From Oscillospiraceae bacterium (GTDB lineage: Bacteria > Bacillota > Clostridia > Oscillospirales > Acutalibacteraceae), in NCBI GenBank assembly GCA_029012165.1, contig JAQXLO010000204.1, forward strand, positions 1 through 6,405: DNA of 6,405 nucleotides. The letters are read 5' to 3'. The stretch's first letter is position 1, and each line of letters begins with the position of its first letter. Below the pieces are notes generated by a model. The model did not search any database. It saw only the letters and a list, made by a program, of their open reading frames with translations, and was not told the DNA's origin. Shown piece after piece: positions 1-5,564 of this stretch. A program made the translations under genes and the position numbers.

Positions 1-264
1 ATTGCCCGAGCCATTGTGCAAGGCATCACCGATTATTTTCAAATCCCGTTCATCGACCGGGAAAACAATCGAATCGGTCGGGTGAACTTATCGAGCGGCT
101 CCTTAAACGTACGGGACGCTCCGGCGCCTGACGCCAAAATTATCGGCAATTTGCAAAACGGCGATGTGGTGCTGATCCTGCGCACCCTGCCGGAATGGCT
201 GTATATTCTGAACAACGATGCCGCAGGATATGTGAAACGGGAGTACATTACGCCTCTTCCATAA
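1..264 (+). CDS. C-terminal end of SH3b-domain cell-wall protein, probably N-acetylmuramoyl-L-alanine amidase (5' partial)
   Basis: The reading frame is open from base 1 and ends at TAA 262-264, giving 87 visible residues; the true start is upstream of the window. The last ~65 residues form a bacterial SH3 domain: a V-N-L start, the SLNVRDAP signature, IIGNLQNGD, a Trp in the distal part (EWLYI) and a GYVKREYI end. SH3b domains of this kind bind peptidoglycan or its peptides outside the cell. The first visible residues (IARAIVQGITDYF) resemble the last helix of zinc-dependent Amidase_3 catalytic domains, so the whole gene is probably a secreted amidase/autolysin with one C-terminal SH3b domain. 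That assignment is inference because no catalytic residue is in view. The GTG at 16 is an internal Val codon, not a start. The 3' end overlaps the convergent isomerase gene by 17 bases. Confidence 0.8.
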   Translation: MARAIVQGITDYFQIPFIDRENNRIGRVNLSSGSLNVRDAPAPDAKIIGNLQNGDVVLILRTLPEWLYILNNDAAGYVKREYITPLP

Positions 265-1165
265 CCTCCGAGAAATACTTGCCGCAGGCGGCAATGTAGG
301 CGAGCATGGCACTCTTCAGCGCCGCCGGAAGACTGACCAGAGAGTGGAATGTCTCAAAGGACAGCACGCCATCATACCCGATGTCACGAAGTCCCGCCAG
401 AAAGCCGTCCCAATCCGTCACGTAGTATCTTCCCCTGGAATAGGCATAGGGCTGCATATGCAGATCGGATCGACCGTCATTGTCGTGGATATGCAGTGTT
501 TTCAGCCGCTTGCCGAGAATGTTCAGGGAACGGCGCTGATTCTTGCCAAGGAGCGTTGCATGACCAACGTCGTAGCAGAAGCCGAAGATTTCTTCTCCCG
601 CCACAGCGTTCAAGGCGTCGATATAGTCAGCCGCTTCCCGGAAATCCGAGCAGACTGCTTCGTCGATATGCCCGGTTTTGCCGTTGAACATATTTTCCAG
701 ACAGATGCACACGCCGTACTGCTTTGCGGCGGGGATCAGCTTTGTATAAAATTCCATATTCAGCGCTCTTTCCTCTGCGGCAGAACCCTCCCAAATGATG
801 GGATGCACGATCAGATAGGGGCACTCAAACAGCGCACAGACCGCCATACATTTTATAATGCAATCCACGATCGCCGTATTCGCCGCAGCATTGCCGTCCA
901 CATACACCGGGAAAGGTGCGTGCATCTGTCCGTACCGCACACCAATGCGATCGGCCGCCTGCTTTTGGGGACGGTAATAGTCCAGTATTTTTTCCACCGG
1001 CTGGGAAAAGAACGGGTTCTCCCCCTTTTCCGCCAGAGCGCCGATGCGAAGCTTGGTGTCAATGTTGAAATCCACGCAGTCAAATCCGGCATCCTTGATC
1101 ATTTGCAAGCCGGTTTCATAATTGCTGTCGTCGTAAATATACCCGGACTGTACGCCAATGCGCAT
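248..1165 (-). CDS. Sugar phosphate isomerase/epimerase family protein (xylose isomerase-like TIM barrel)
   Basis: A 305-residue protein of the AP-endonuclease-2/xylose-isomerase-like TIM-barrel superfamily, usual length for the family. Candidate metal and active-site residues lie in the expected order: H82 (QMHAPF), H121 (IVHP), E157 (ICLEN), D199 and H202 (CYDVGH), H226/H228 and D230 (LHIHDND) and E271 (SFET). Family members isomerise or epimerise keto-sugars, inosose or related compounds with a divalent metal in the cytoplasm; some relatives act on 3-keto-glycosides. The substrate cannot be read from the sequence. The start was placed at ATG 1165-1163, 5 bases after AAAGGAAGTG, because the N-terminus MRIGVQSG begins the first barrel strand. 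An in-frame ATG at 1240 would add 25 hydrophobic residues but lies upstream of the predicted promoter. It is transcribed divergently from the Dabb gene. The family call is firm, the function is not. Confidence 0.88.
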   Translation of the reverse strand: MRIGVQSGYIYDDSNYETGLQMIKDAGFDCVDFNIDTKLRIGALAEKGENPFFSQPVEKILDYYRPQKQAADRIGVRYGQMHAPFPVYVDGNAAANTAIVDCIIKCMAVCALFECPYLIVHPIIWEGSAAEERALNMEFYTKLIPAAKQYGVCICLENMFNGKTGHIDEAVCSDFREAADYIDALNAVAGEEIFGFCYDVGHATLLGKNQRRSLNILGKRLKTLHIHDNDGRSDLHMQPYAYSRGRYYVTDWDGFLAGLRDIGYDGVLSFETFHSLVSLPAALKSAMLAYIAACGKYFSEVMEEA

Positions 1166-1170
1166 AAAAA

Positions 1171-1180
1171 CACTTCCTTT
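1171..1180 (-). promoter_or_regulatory. Ribosome binding site of the isomerase gene
   Basis: The minus strand reads AAAGGAAGTG, followed by five T and then ATG at 1165-1163. This purine-rich Shine-Dalgarno match decides the start in favour of the 305-residue form over the longer open frame beginning at 1240. Confidence 0.7.
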
Positions 1181-1192
1181 TTTGTTTTCCCC

Positions 1193-1221
1193 ATAGTACC
1201 ACAGAAGAACCAAAATTGCAA
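1193..1221 (-). promoter_or_regulatory. Predicted sigma-A promoter for the isomerase gene
   Basis: On the minus strand, -35 TTGCAA (1221-1216), a 17-base spacer (1215-1199) and -10 TACTAT (1198-1193) are present. TGTGG directly precedes the -10, giving an extended TG element. The predicted transcript would begin near 1186-1187, about 20 bases before the start codon. Its -35 lies 13 bases from the -35 of the divergent Dabb promoter. Assigned by eye from consensus matching and spacing. Confidence 0.6.
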
Positions 1222-1234
1222 CAAGAATTACGCA

Positions 1235-1263
1235 TTGCAACGCAAAGAAACCTGTGCTATACT
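1235..1263 (+). promoter_or_regulatory. Predicted sigma-A promoter for the Dabb gene
   Basis: The -35 is TTGCAA (1235-1240), followed by a 17-base spacer and -10 TATACT (1258-1263), with the extended element TGTGC just upstream of the -10. Transcription would start near 1270, so the leader would be only about 15 bases and would start essentially at the Shine-Dalgarno sequence AAGGAGG (1271-1277). The TTGCAA hexamer is its own reverse complement and sits in an imperfect palindrome (1232-1243). Confidence 0.65.
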
Positions 1264-1284
1264 ATGAAAAAAGGAGGCTGTAAT

Positions 1285-1587
1285 ATGATTAAACACATTG
1301 TTTTGTGGAAGTTTCTGGATGAGGCGGAAGGACACACCAAGGAGGAAAACATGGATATTGTCCGGGAGCGTCTGACTGCGCTGCTGCCTATTATCCCGCT
1401 GATCCGCTCTTTTGAGATCGGCAAGGATATCCTGCATTCCGACATGAGCTACGACATGGCGCTGATCATGACCTTTGATTCCATGGAGGATCTGGCCGCA
1501 TACAAGGTACATCCCGAGCATCAGAAAGTTTCCGAGTATGTCAAGAAAGTGCGCTGTGGACGTGTTTCGACAGATTTTGTAATATAA
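1285..1587 (+). CDS. Dabb family (stress-responsive alpha/beta-barrel) protein
   Basis: A complete 100-residue protein of the Dabb family, a dimeric ferredoxin-like alpha+beta barrel. Family signatures are the opening strand MIKHIVLWKF, a helical stretch at about residues 20-35, FEIGKDI at 43-49, the strand YDMALIMTFDS at 56-66 and the late AYKVHPEHQKV at 72-82. The N-terminal His4 and the His76/His79 region are typical conserved positions. Members are small cytosolic proteins of mostly unknown function. Some are enzymes such as cyclases, and in bacteria they often sit among sugar-oxidoreductase and TIM-barrel isomerase genes. ATG 1285 follows AAGGAGG with 7 bases of spacing. An upstream in-frame start near 1216 is rejected because it precedes the promoter. 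It is divergent from the isomerase gene and stops 3 bases before the yebC -35 box, with no terminator between, so read-through into yebC is possible. Confidence 0.88.
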   Translation: MIKHIVLWKFLDEAEGHTKEENMDIVRERLTALLPIIPLIRSFEIGKDILHSDMSYDMALIMTFDSMEDLAAYKVHPEHQKVSEYVKKVRCGRVSTDFVI

Positions 1588-1590
1588 GGC

Positions 1591-1619
1591 TTGAAAAAAG
1601 TTGAATCATGTGGTATGAT
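1591..1619 (+). promoter_or_regulatory. Predicted sigma-A promoter for yebC
   Basis: The -35 is TTGAAA (1591-1596), followed by a 17-base spacer and -10 TATGAT (1614-1619), preceded by TGTGG (extended -10). Predicted transcription starts near 1626, giving a leader of about 27 bases. The promoter lies immediately after the Dabb stop codon. Confidence 0.65.
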
Positions 1620-1652
1620 AAAGTGTAAATCTTAAAGGGAAACGGTGATACA

Positions 1653-2390
1653 ATGTCAGGACACAATAAATGGAGCACTATCAAGCGCAAAAAAGAAAAG
1701 ACAGATGGTGCAAAAGCAAAAGTATTCACGAAAATGGGTCGAGAGATTGCCGTGGCTGTCAAGCAGGGCGGCCCTGATCCTGCCAACAACTCCAAGCTCA
1801 AGGACTGCATTGCCAAGGCAAAAGCGGCAAACGTCCCCAACGACAACATCGAGCGCATTATCAAAAAGGCGGCCGGTGCCGATGACGGCAAGGAATATGA
1901 AGCCATCGTCTATGAGGGCTACGGTCCCTCCGGGATTGCCGTTATCGTGGAAACACTGACGGACAACCGCAACCGCACCGCAGGTGACATCCGCCACTAC
2001 TTCGACAAATACGGCGGAAACATGGGTCAGAGCGGCTGTGTTTCTTTCATGTTTACCCGTCAGGGTGTGCTGGTGGTCGAAGCCGAGGATGTGGACGAGG
2101 ATAAGCTCATGGAGGATGCCCTCGAGGCAGGCGCTTCCGACTTCCTGACGGACGAGGAAGATGTCTATGTCATCCGCACAGAGCCCAACGATCTCGGCGC
2201 CGTCCGTGACGATCTTGACGCCAAGGGATACAAATTCATCTCCGCAGAGGTCGAATATATCCCCTCTACATACACCCGTTTGGAGAACGAAGAGGATATC
2301 AAGAACATGACCAAAATGCTGGAAATGTTCGAGGATAACGACGACATTCAGGACGTCTGGCACAACTGGGAAAACGAGGACGAGGCATAA
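1653..2390 (+). CDS. yebC: YebC/PmpR/TACO1 family protein
   Basis: A full-length 245-residue YebC family protein. It opens with the family signature SGHNKWSTIKRKK (2-14) and continues with the basic KVFTKMGREI block, VKQGGPDP (37-43), the ANVPNDNIERIIKKA helix (59-73), YEGYGPSG (87-94), TDNRNRTAGDIRH (103-115) and GGNMGQSGCVSFMF (121-134). It ends with the usual acidic tail LEDN-like/VWHNWE. YebC proteins were long annotated as transcriptional regulators; more recent work on bacterial members and mitochondrial TACO1 supports a ribosome-associated role in translating difficult (for example polyproline) stretches. The protein is cytosolic. ATG 1653 is fixed by the conserved N-terminus; its ribosome binding site is modest (AAGGGA at 1635-1640, or GGTGAT ending 3 bases before ATG). 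It has its own promoter and terminator, so it is probably monocistronic, with possible read-through from the Dabb gene. YebC is often encoded near ruvABC in other genomes; it is not here. Confidence 0.96.
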   Translation: MSGHNKWSTIKRKKEKTDGAKAKVFTKMGREIAVAVKQGGPDPANNSKLKDCIAKAKAANVPNDNIERIIKKAAGADDGKEYEAIVYEGYGPSGIAVIVETLTDNRNRTAGDIRHYFDKYGGNMGQSGCVSFMFTRQGVLVVEAEDVDEDKLMEDALEAGASDFLTDEEDVYVIRTEPNDLGAVRDDLDAKGYKFISAEVEYIPSTYTRLENEEDIKNMTKMLEMFEDNDDIQDVWHNWENEDEA

Positions 2391-2400
2391 GCGTCCATTT

Positions 2401-2433
2401 ACTGCATTATCTTGTCGGATAATGCAGTTTTTT
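2401..2433 (+). terminator. Rho-independent terminator of yebC
   Basis: A perfect 11-bp stem (2401-2411 pairing with 2418-2428; arm ACTGCATTATC) has a 6-base loop TTGTCG and runs into TTTTTT (2428-2433), then a G and TTTT. It begins 10 bases after the yebC stop codon. The stem is AT-rich at its inner end but the uninterrupted pairing and T tract are convincing. No matching T tract exists on the other strand, so it is not obviously bidirectional. Confidence 0.88.
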
Positions 2434-2444
2434 GTTTTGCGCTA

Positions 2445-2473
2445 TCGACAAGCGCAGAACTGTGTGCTATAAT
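2445..2473 (+). promoter_or_regulatory. Predicted strong sigma-A promoter for the Gfo/Idh/MocA gene
   Basis: The -35 is TCGACA (2445-2450, five of six to TTGACA), followed by a 17-base spacer and a perfect -10 TATAAT (2468-2473), preceded by TGTGC (extended -10). This is the best promoter in the window. Predicted transcription starts near 2480, which excludes the in-frame ATG at 2432 as the translation start. Confidence 0.75.
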
Positions 2474-2494
2474 GATGGCATTAATTCAATGAAC

Positions 2495-2501
2495 GAGGTG
2501 A
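2495..2501 (+). promoter_or_regulatory. Ribosome binding site of the Gfo/Idh/MocA gene
   Basis: GAGGTGA, 5 bases before ATG 2507. It decides the start against the in-frame upstream ATGs at 2432 and 2489; the ATG at 2489 lies before this site and has no comparable purine tract at the right distance. Confidence 0.75.
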
Positions 2502-2506
2502 TTCCC

Positions 2507-3574
2507 ATGTGTAAAAAGTTAGGCGTTGCCATTATCGGCTGCGGAAACATTTCCGGCTCTCACATCCCCGCCTACCTGAAACTGGACACGGTGGAGGTTC
2601 GGTATTTTTGCGACATTATCCCGGAACGTGCCGACAGAGCCGTTCAAAAATACGGCTGCGGACAGGCCGTGTATAACTACAAGGAACTGCTGAACAAAGA
2701 CGACATCCACATCGTCTCCGTCTGCACGCACAACGATACCCATGCACAGATCTCCATCGACTTCATGCGTGCCGGCAAAGATGTTCTGTGTGAAAAGCCT
2801 GCCGCTCGTGTACTGTCCGAAGCGCTGGAAATGCAGAAGGTTTCCCACGAAACCGGTCGCCTGCTCTCCATCGGCGTGGTTAATCGCTTCACGAGCAATG
2901 TGGAACGTGTGCGCAAGCTGATTGCGGACGGCGAACTGGGTGAAGTATACCACACCTACGTCAGCTTCCGTGCCCACCGCTCCATCCCCGGTCTCGGCGG
3001 GGACTTTACCACAAAATCCGTCTCCGGCGGCGGTGTTCTGATCGACTGGGGTGTACACTATCTTGACCTGACCCTGTACTGTCTCGGCGATCCCACCCCT
3101 CTCACCTGCTCGGGCGAAGCGTTCTGCAAGCTGGGTAAGGATATGAAAAACTACGTTTGTACCGGTATGTGGGCTTCCGACACGGTAAATCTCGAAAGCG
3201 GCACCTACGATGTGGACGATTTCGTCTCCGGCTTCGTGCGCACCAGCGGCGCCTCCATCTCCTTCAACGGCGCATGGGCACAGAACATCGGCAAGAGTGA
3301 ATGCTTCGTGGATTTCATCGGCACAAAAGCCGGTATCCGTCTGGACTACGGCGGGAAGTTTACCATCTACGGCACCAAAGGCGATATGCTCACCGAAACC
3401 ATTCCCGACTATGCATCCAAGGGCTTTGACTACGAGGGTGAGGTACATTCCTTTGTGCAGTCTGTTTTGACTCGCAAGCCCAATCAGGCCTGTATCGACA
3501 ACGCCGTCATCACCTCCAAGCTGATGGATGCGCTGTACCGTTCCTCCGAGGAACACAGGGAAATCGTACTGTAA
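2507..3574 (+). CDS. Gfo/Idh/MocA family NAD(P)-dependent oxidoreductase
   Basis: A 355-residue protein of usual length for the family. The N-terminal Rossmann domain (about 1-125) starts with VAIIGCGNISGSH (7-19), the nucleotide-binding loop, and includes the CTHNDTH segment (73-79) and the CEKPAA motif (95-100) whose K97 is the usual catalytic/nicotinamide-contacting lysine. The C-terminal alpha/beta domain (about 126-345) carries GGGVLIDWGVHYLDL (174-188), in which D180 and H184 match the catalytic Asp/His pair of inositol and glucose-fructose dehydrogenases. The enzyme should oxidise or reduce a sugar, sugar acid or cyclitol hydroxyl with NAD(P) in the cytoplasm; the substrate is not readable. 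There is no signal peptide, unlike exported glucose-fructose oxidoreductases. It has a strong promoter of its own and a terminator-like hairpin after it. A TIM-barrel isomerase gene lies 1.3 kb upstream on the other strand, a partner often seen with this family. Confidence 0.93.
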   Translation: MCKKLGVAIIGCGNISGSHIPAYLKLDTVEVRYFCDIIPERADRAVQKYGCGQAVYNYKELLNKDDIHIVSVCTHNDTHAQISIDFMRAGKDVLCEKPAARVLSEALEMQKVSHETGRLLSIGVVNRFTSNVERVRKLIADGELGEVYHTYVSFRAHRSIPGLGGDFTTKSVSGGGVLIDWGVHYLDLTLYCLGDPTPLTCSGEAFCKLGKDMKNYVCTGMWASDTVNLESGTYDVDDFVSGFVRTSGASISFNGAWAQNIGKSECFVDFIGTKAGIRLDYGGKFTIYGTKGDMLTETIPDYASKGFDYEGEVHSFVQSVLTRKPNQACIDNAVITSKLMDALYRSSEEHREIVL

Positions 3575-3587
3575 ACCGGAATGTAGC

Positions 3588-3618
3588 GAAAGGGAGAAGC
3601 TGTTCGCCTCTCCCTTTC
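3588..3618 (+). terminator. Terminator-like hairpin after the Gfo/Idh/MocA gene
   Basis: A perfect 10-bp stem, GAAAGGGAGA (3588-3597) with TCTCCCTTTC (3609-3618), can be extended inward by a G-C and a C-G pair after one mismatch. It begins 14 bases after the stop codon. The following tract is only TGTTTGAATATTT, so T-richness is weak and termination may be partial, allowing read-through into the PI-PLC-like operon. Confidence 0.6.
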
Positions 3619-3653
3619 TGTTTGAATATTTCAACCGAGGAGATGCATGAAAG

Positions 3654-4781
3654 ATGAGAATTGTGAAAGCCTTTTTCTCCATCTTTGCCGCACTGTTTCT
3701 GATCATACCCGTTTTGCGTCAAAATGCGGAACACCTGCCCGCGGATATCGAGGCGCAAAAGGCGCATATCGCCGCACTGGAAACCACCTATGCCAACGGT
3801 GAGATTGCTCCCGTGGATGAGGCGGCGTTTTTCGACGGGGATCTGCAAGCTGTTCTGGACAGCGGCATTCACTTCGACAAACTCTCTTTTTTGGGCACAC
3901 ACAACAGCTACGAGACCCGTTCCGTCCCCGCCTACATCCAATTCTGCAATGCCGTTTCCAATTTAGCGCCAACCCTGCTTCCCGCAGGCACGGGAACCCT
4001 CGATCAGGAACCGCTGACCGATCAGCTCAACAGCGGCATCCGCAGCTTTGAACTGGATGTGGAAGCAGCCAAATCGGACGACGGCACCGTCTTTCGCTGT
4101 ATGCACAATCCACCCATGACCATGACCACAAGCTGCTATGACTTTGCACTGGCACTGCAGGAGATCGTTATGTGGTCGGACAACAATCCCGGTCACCTGC
4201 CCATCACCATTTTGATCGAGCCGAAAAAGATGGTTTTGCCCATGGGTTCTTTGCGTGATTTCCGCATTGCACAGGCCAAGGAAATGGACAAGTGCCTGCG
4301 GGAGAATTTGGGCGACAAACTATTCACACCTGCCGATATGCTGCGAGGCTACGAAAGCTTTGCTCAGATGCGGCAGGCGGATGACTGGTGCGAAGCGAAG
4401 GAGCTTTTAGGAAAAGTTCTTGTTTTACTGCATCAGAAAAACTCCGTTACCAAGGATTACATCGCCTTGGATCCCACGATCCGCACACAGACCATGTTCC
4501 CCATGCTGCGCATCAAAGATATGCAGCAGGACTGCGCCTCATTCATCCTCGAAAACGACCCGAAAAAAGTGTTGTCCGTTAAGGACGACGCAAAGCAAGC
4601 GCACGTCATCGTTCGCACAAGAGTGGATGTTCATCCCCTGTACAGTGCAGAGCGTCTGGAACAAGCCTTTGCCTGCGGGGCACAGATTCAATCCACGGAT
4701 TTTCCTCTGCGCAAAACGATGTCTGCGGACGAGTACTATGTGGCATTCCCCGGCAACAAAACCGTTCGTAACGCAGAATAA
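3654..4781 (+). CDS. Exported or membrane-anchored Ca2+-dependent PI-PLC-like phosphodiesterase
   Basis: A 375-residue protein with an N-terminal hydrophobic segment (about 7-21) after the basic MRIVK, so it is exported. No clear A-X-A cleavage site or lipobox Cys follows, so it may stay anchored. The catalytic part resembles the Ca2+-dependent PI-PLC group (PLC-like phosphodiesterase TIM barrel, as in Streptomyces). It shows LSFLGTHNSYE (77-87) with H83 as probable first catalytic His and N84 as metal ligand, DQLNSGIRSFELDVE (123-137) with E133/D135 as metal ligands, H151 in CMHNPP as second His, ILIEPKK (186-192), and a closing QSTDFP (346-351). Such enzymes cleave phosphoinositides or related phosphodiesters by a cyclic-phosphate route; the actual substrate is unknown. 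ATG 3654 follows GAGGAG (3637-3642) by 11 bases, a long spacing, but gives the signal sequence; ATG 3647 is out of frame. PrsW-like gene follows after 15 bases. Confidence 0.82.
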   Translation: MRIVKAFFSIFAALFLIIPVLRQNAEHLPADIEAQKAHIAALETTYANGEIAPVDEAAFFDGDLQAVLDSGIHFDKLSFLGTHNSYETRSVPAYIQFCNAVSNLAPTLLPAGTGTLDQEPLTDQLNSGIRSFELDVEAAKSDDGTVFRCMHNPPMTMTTSCYDFALALQEIVMWSDNNPGHLPITILIEPKKMVLPMGSLRDFRIAQAKEMDKCLRENLGDKLFTPADMLRGYESFAQMRQADDWCEAKELLGKVLVLLHQKNSVTKDYIALDPTIRTQTMFPMLRIKDMQQDCASFILENDPKKVLSVKDDAKQAHVIVRTRVDVHPLYSAERLEQAFACGAQIQSTDFPLRKTMSADEYYVAFPGNKTVRNAE

Positions 4782-4796
4782 CCAAGGTGAAGAACC

Positions 4797-5522
4797 ATGC
4801 TTTTCCATAACATTCCTCTGATCTTGATCGCTTCCGCCGTATTGCCTGCAATTTTCCTGCTGGTCAAGATTTATAAAGCGGATAAGCTGGACAAGGAGCC
4901 AAAGGGTCTGCTCGTGTCTCTCGTTCTGTACGGCATTCTGTCCACGGGCATTGCCATCGCTGTCGAACGCATCGGCAGTCTGCTCCTTGTCCGTTCTTTT
5001 CCCGAAGACTCTTTATACTACAATATCATCCTGTATTTAGGCATTGTTGCCTTCGGCGAGGAAGGAGCAAAGTATATTTTGCTCAAAAAGCGCACATGGA
5101 ACTCCATGTTCTTCAACTGCCAGTTTGACGGCGTGGTCTACGCCGTGTATGTTTCCCTCGGCTTTGCCCTGTGGGAAAACATCGGCTATGTCACCATGTA
5201 CGGCTTCTCTACCGCTATGGTTCGTGCCGTCACCGCAGTGCCGGGACACGCCTGCTTCGGTGTGTTCATGGGCACATGGTATGGCATTGCCAAACGGTAT
5301 GAGGGACAGCGAAAGTATCGAAAGTCAGCACTTTGCCGCACGCTTGCCCTGCTCTTGCCGGCGTTGACCCACGGATTCTACGACTTTGCCGCCACGGATG
5401 AAAGACTGCACAAATTCTTTGCAATTTATATTTTGATCATGTTCCTGATCGCCTATCGTCTTGTGAAGCACATTTCCGAACATGACCAATATATCGCACA
5501 GCCAAATTTCCCATTTGTATAG
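4797..5522 (+). CDS. PrsW family intramembrane protease
   Basis: A 241-residue multi-pass membrane protein with about seven to eight hydrophobic segments (roughly 5-24, 37-58, 74-94, 110-130, 137-160, 182-199, 206-225). It carries the PrsW signatures in order: the early DKEPKGLL (32-39), GEEGAKY (87-93, the EExxK-type active-site motif with E88/E89 and K92), FDGVVYAVYVSLGFALWEN (110-128, D111, E127, N128), PGH (149-151) and HGFYDF (192-197, H192, D196). In Bacillus, PrsW makes the site-1 cut in anti-sigma factor RsiW in response to envelope stress; other members have unknown targets. No sigma/anti-sigma pair is visible here, so the target is unknown. ATG 4797 follows AAGGTGA (4784-4790) by 6 bases. 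The gene starts 15 bases after the PI-PLC-like stop, so the two are almost certainly co-transcribed. Confidence 0.92.
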   Translation: MLFHNIPLILIASAVLPAIFLLVKIYKADKLDKEPKGLLVSLVLYGILSTGIAIAVERIGSLLLVRSFPEDSLYYNIILYLGIVAFGEEGAKYILLKKRTWNSMFFNCQFDGVVYAVYVSLGFALWENIGYVTMYGFSTAMVRAVTAVPGHACFGVFMGTWYGIAKRYEGQRKYRKSALCRTLALLLPALTHGFYDFAATDERLHKFFAIYILIMFLIAYRLVKHISEHDQYIAQPNFPFV

Positions 5523-5564
5523 TGAACGATTCATGCGGCACGTGCAGATAAAGGAGAGAGGAAA

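Noticed and set aside
279..294. Small hairpin TTGCCG-CAGG-CGGCAA just after the SH3b gene stop
   Set aside because: It has only a 6-bp stem, no T tract on either strand, and lies within the isomerase coding sequence, so it is not supported as a terminator.
1166..1240. N-terminal hydrophobic extension of the isomerase from an upstream ATG
   Set aside because: It would look like a signal peptide, but it lies upstream of the predicted promoter, ignores the good ribosome binding site at 1171-1180, and the family normally begins at the MRIGVQ strand.
344..1267. Plus-strand open frame of 307 codons over the isomerase gene
   Set aside because: It is codon-aligned antisense of the isomerase, with no domain, and it runs through the divergent promoter region.
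1656..2363. Minus-strand open frame of 235 codons over yebC
   Set aside because: It is codon-aligned antisense of a highly conserved gene and has no ribosome binding site or recognisable product.
2432..2506. Upstream in-frame starts (2432 and 2489) for the Gfo/Idh/MocA gene
   Set aside because: The 2432 ATG lies in the yebC terminator T tract and before the promoter. The 2489 ATG precedes the ribosome binding site at 2495-2501. The family N-terminus fits ATG 2507.
3622..3634. Short inverted repeat TTGAA-TAT-TTCAA before the PI-PLC-like gene
   Set aside because: A 5-bp AT-rich stem is expected by chance, and no promoter elements with proper spacing accompany it.
2519..3706. Minus-strand open frame of 395 codons, the longest in the window
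   Set aside because: It is antisense to the clear Gfo/Idh/MocA gene in the same codon register, has no recognisable domain and low-complexity Val/Gly/Asp-rich content, and is explained by scarcity of TTA/CTA/TCA codons in the sense gene.
5538..5545. 8-base palindrome GCACGTGC between the PrsW-like and beta-helix genes
   Set aside because: It is a single short palindrome with no second copy in the window and no promoter nearby, so there is no support for an operator.
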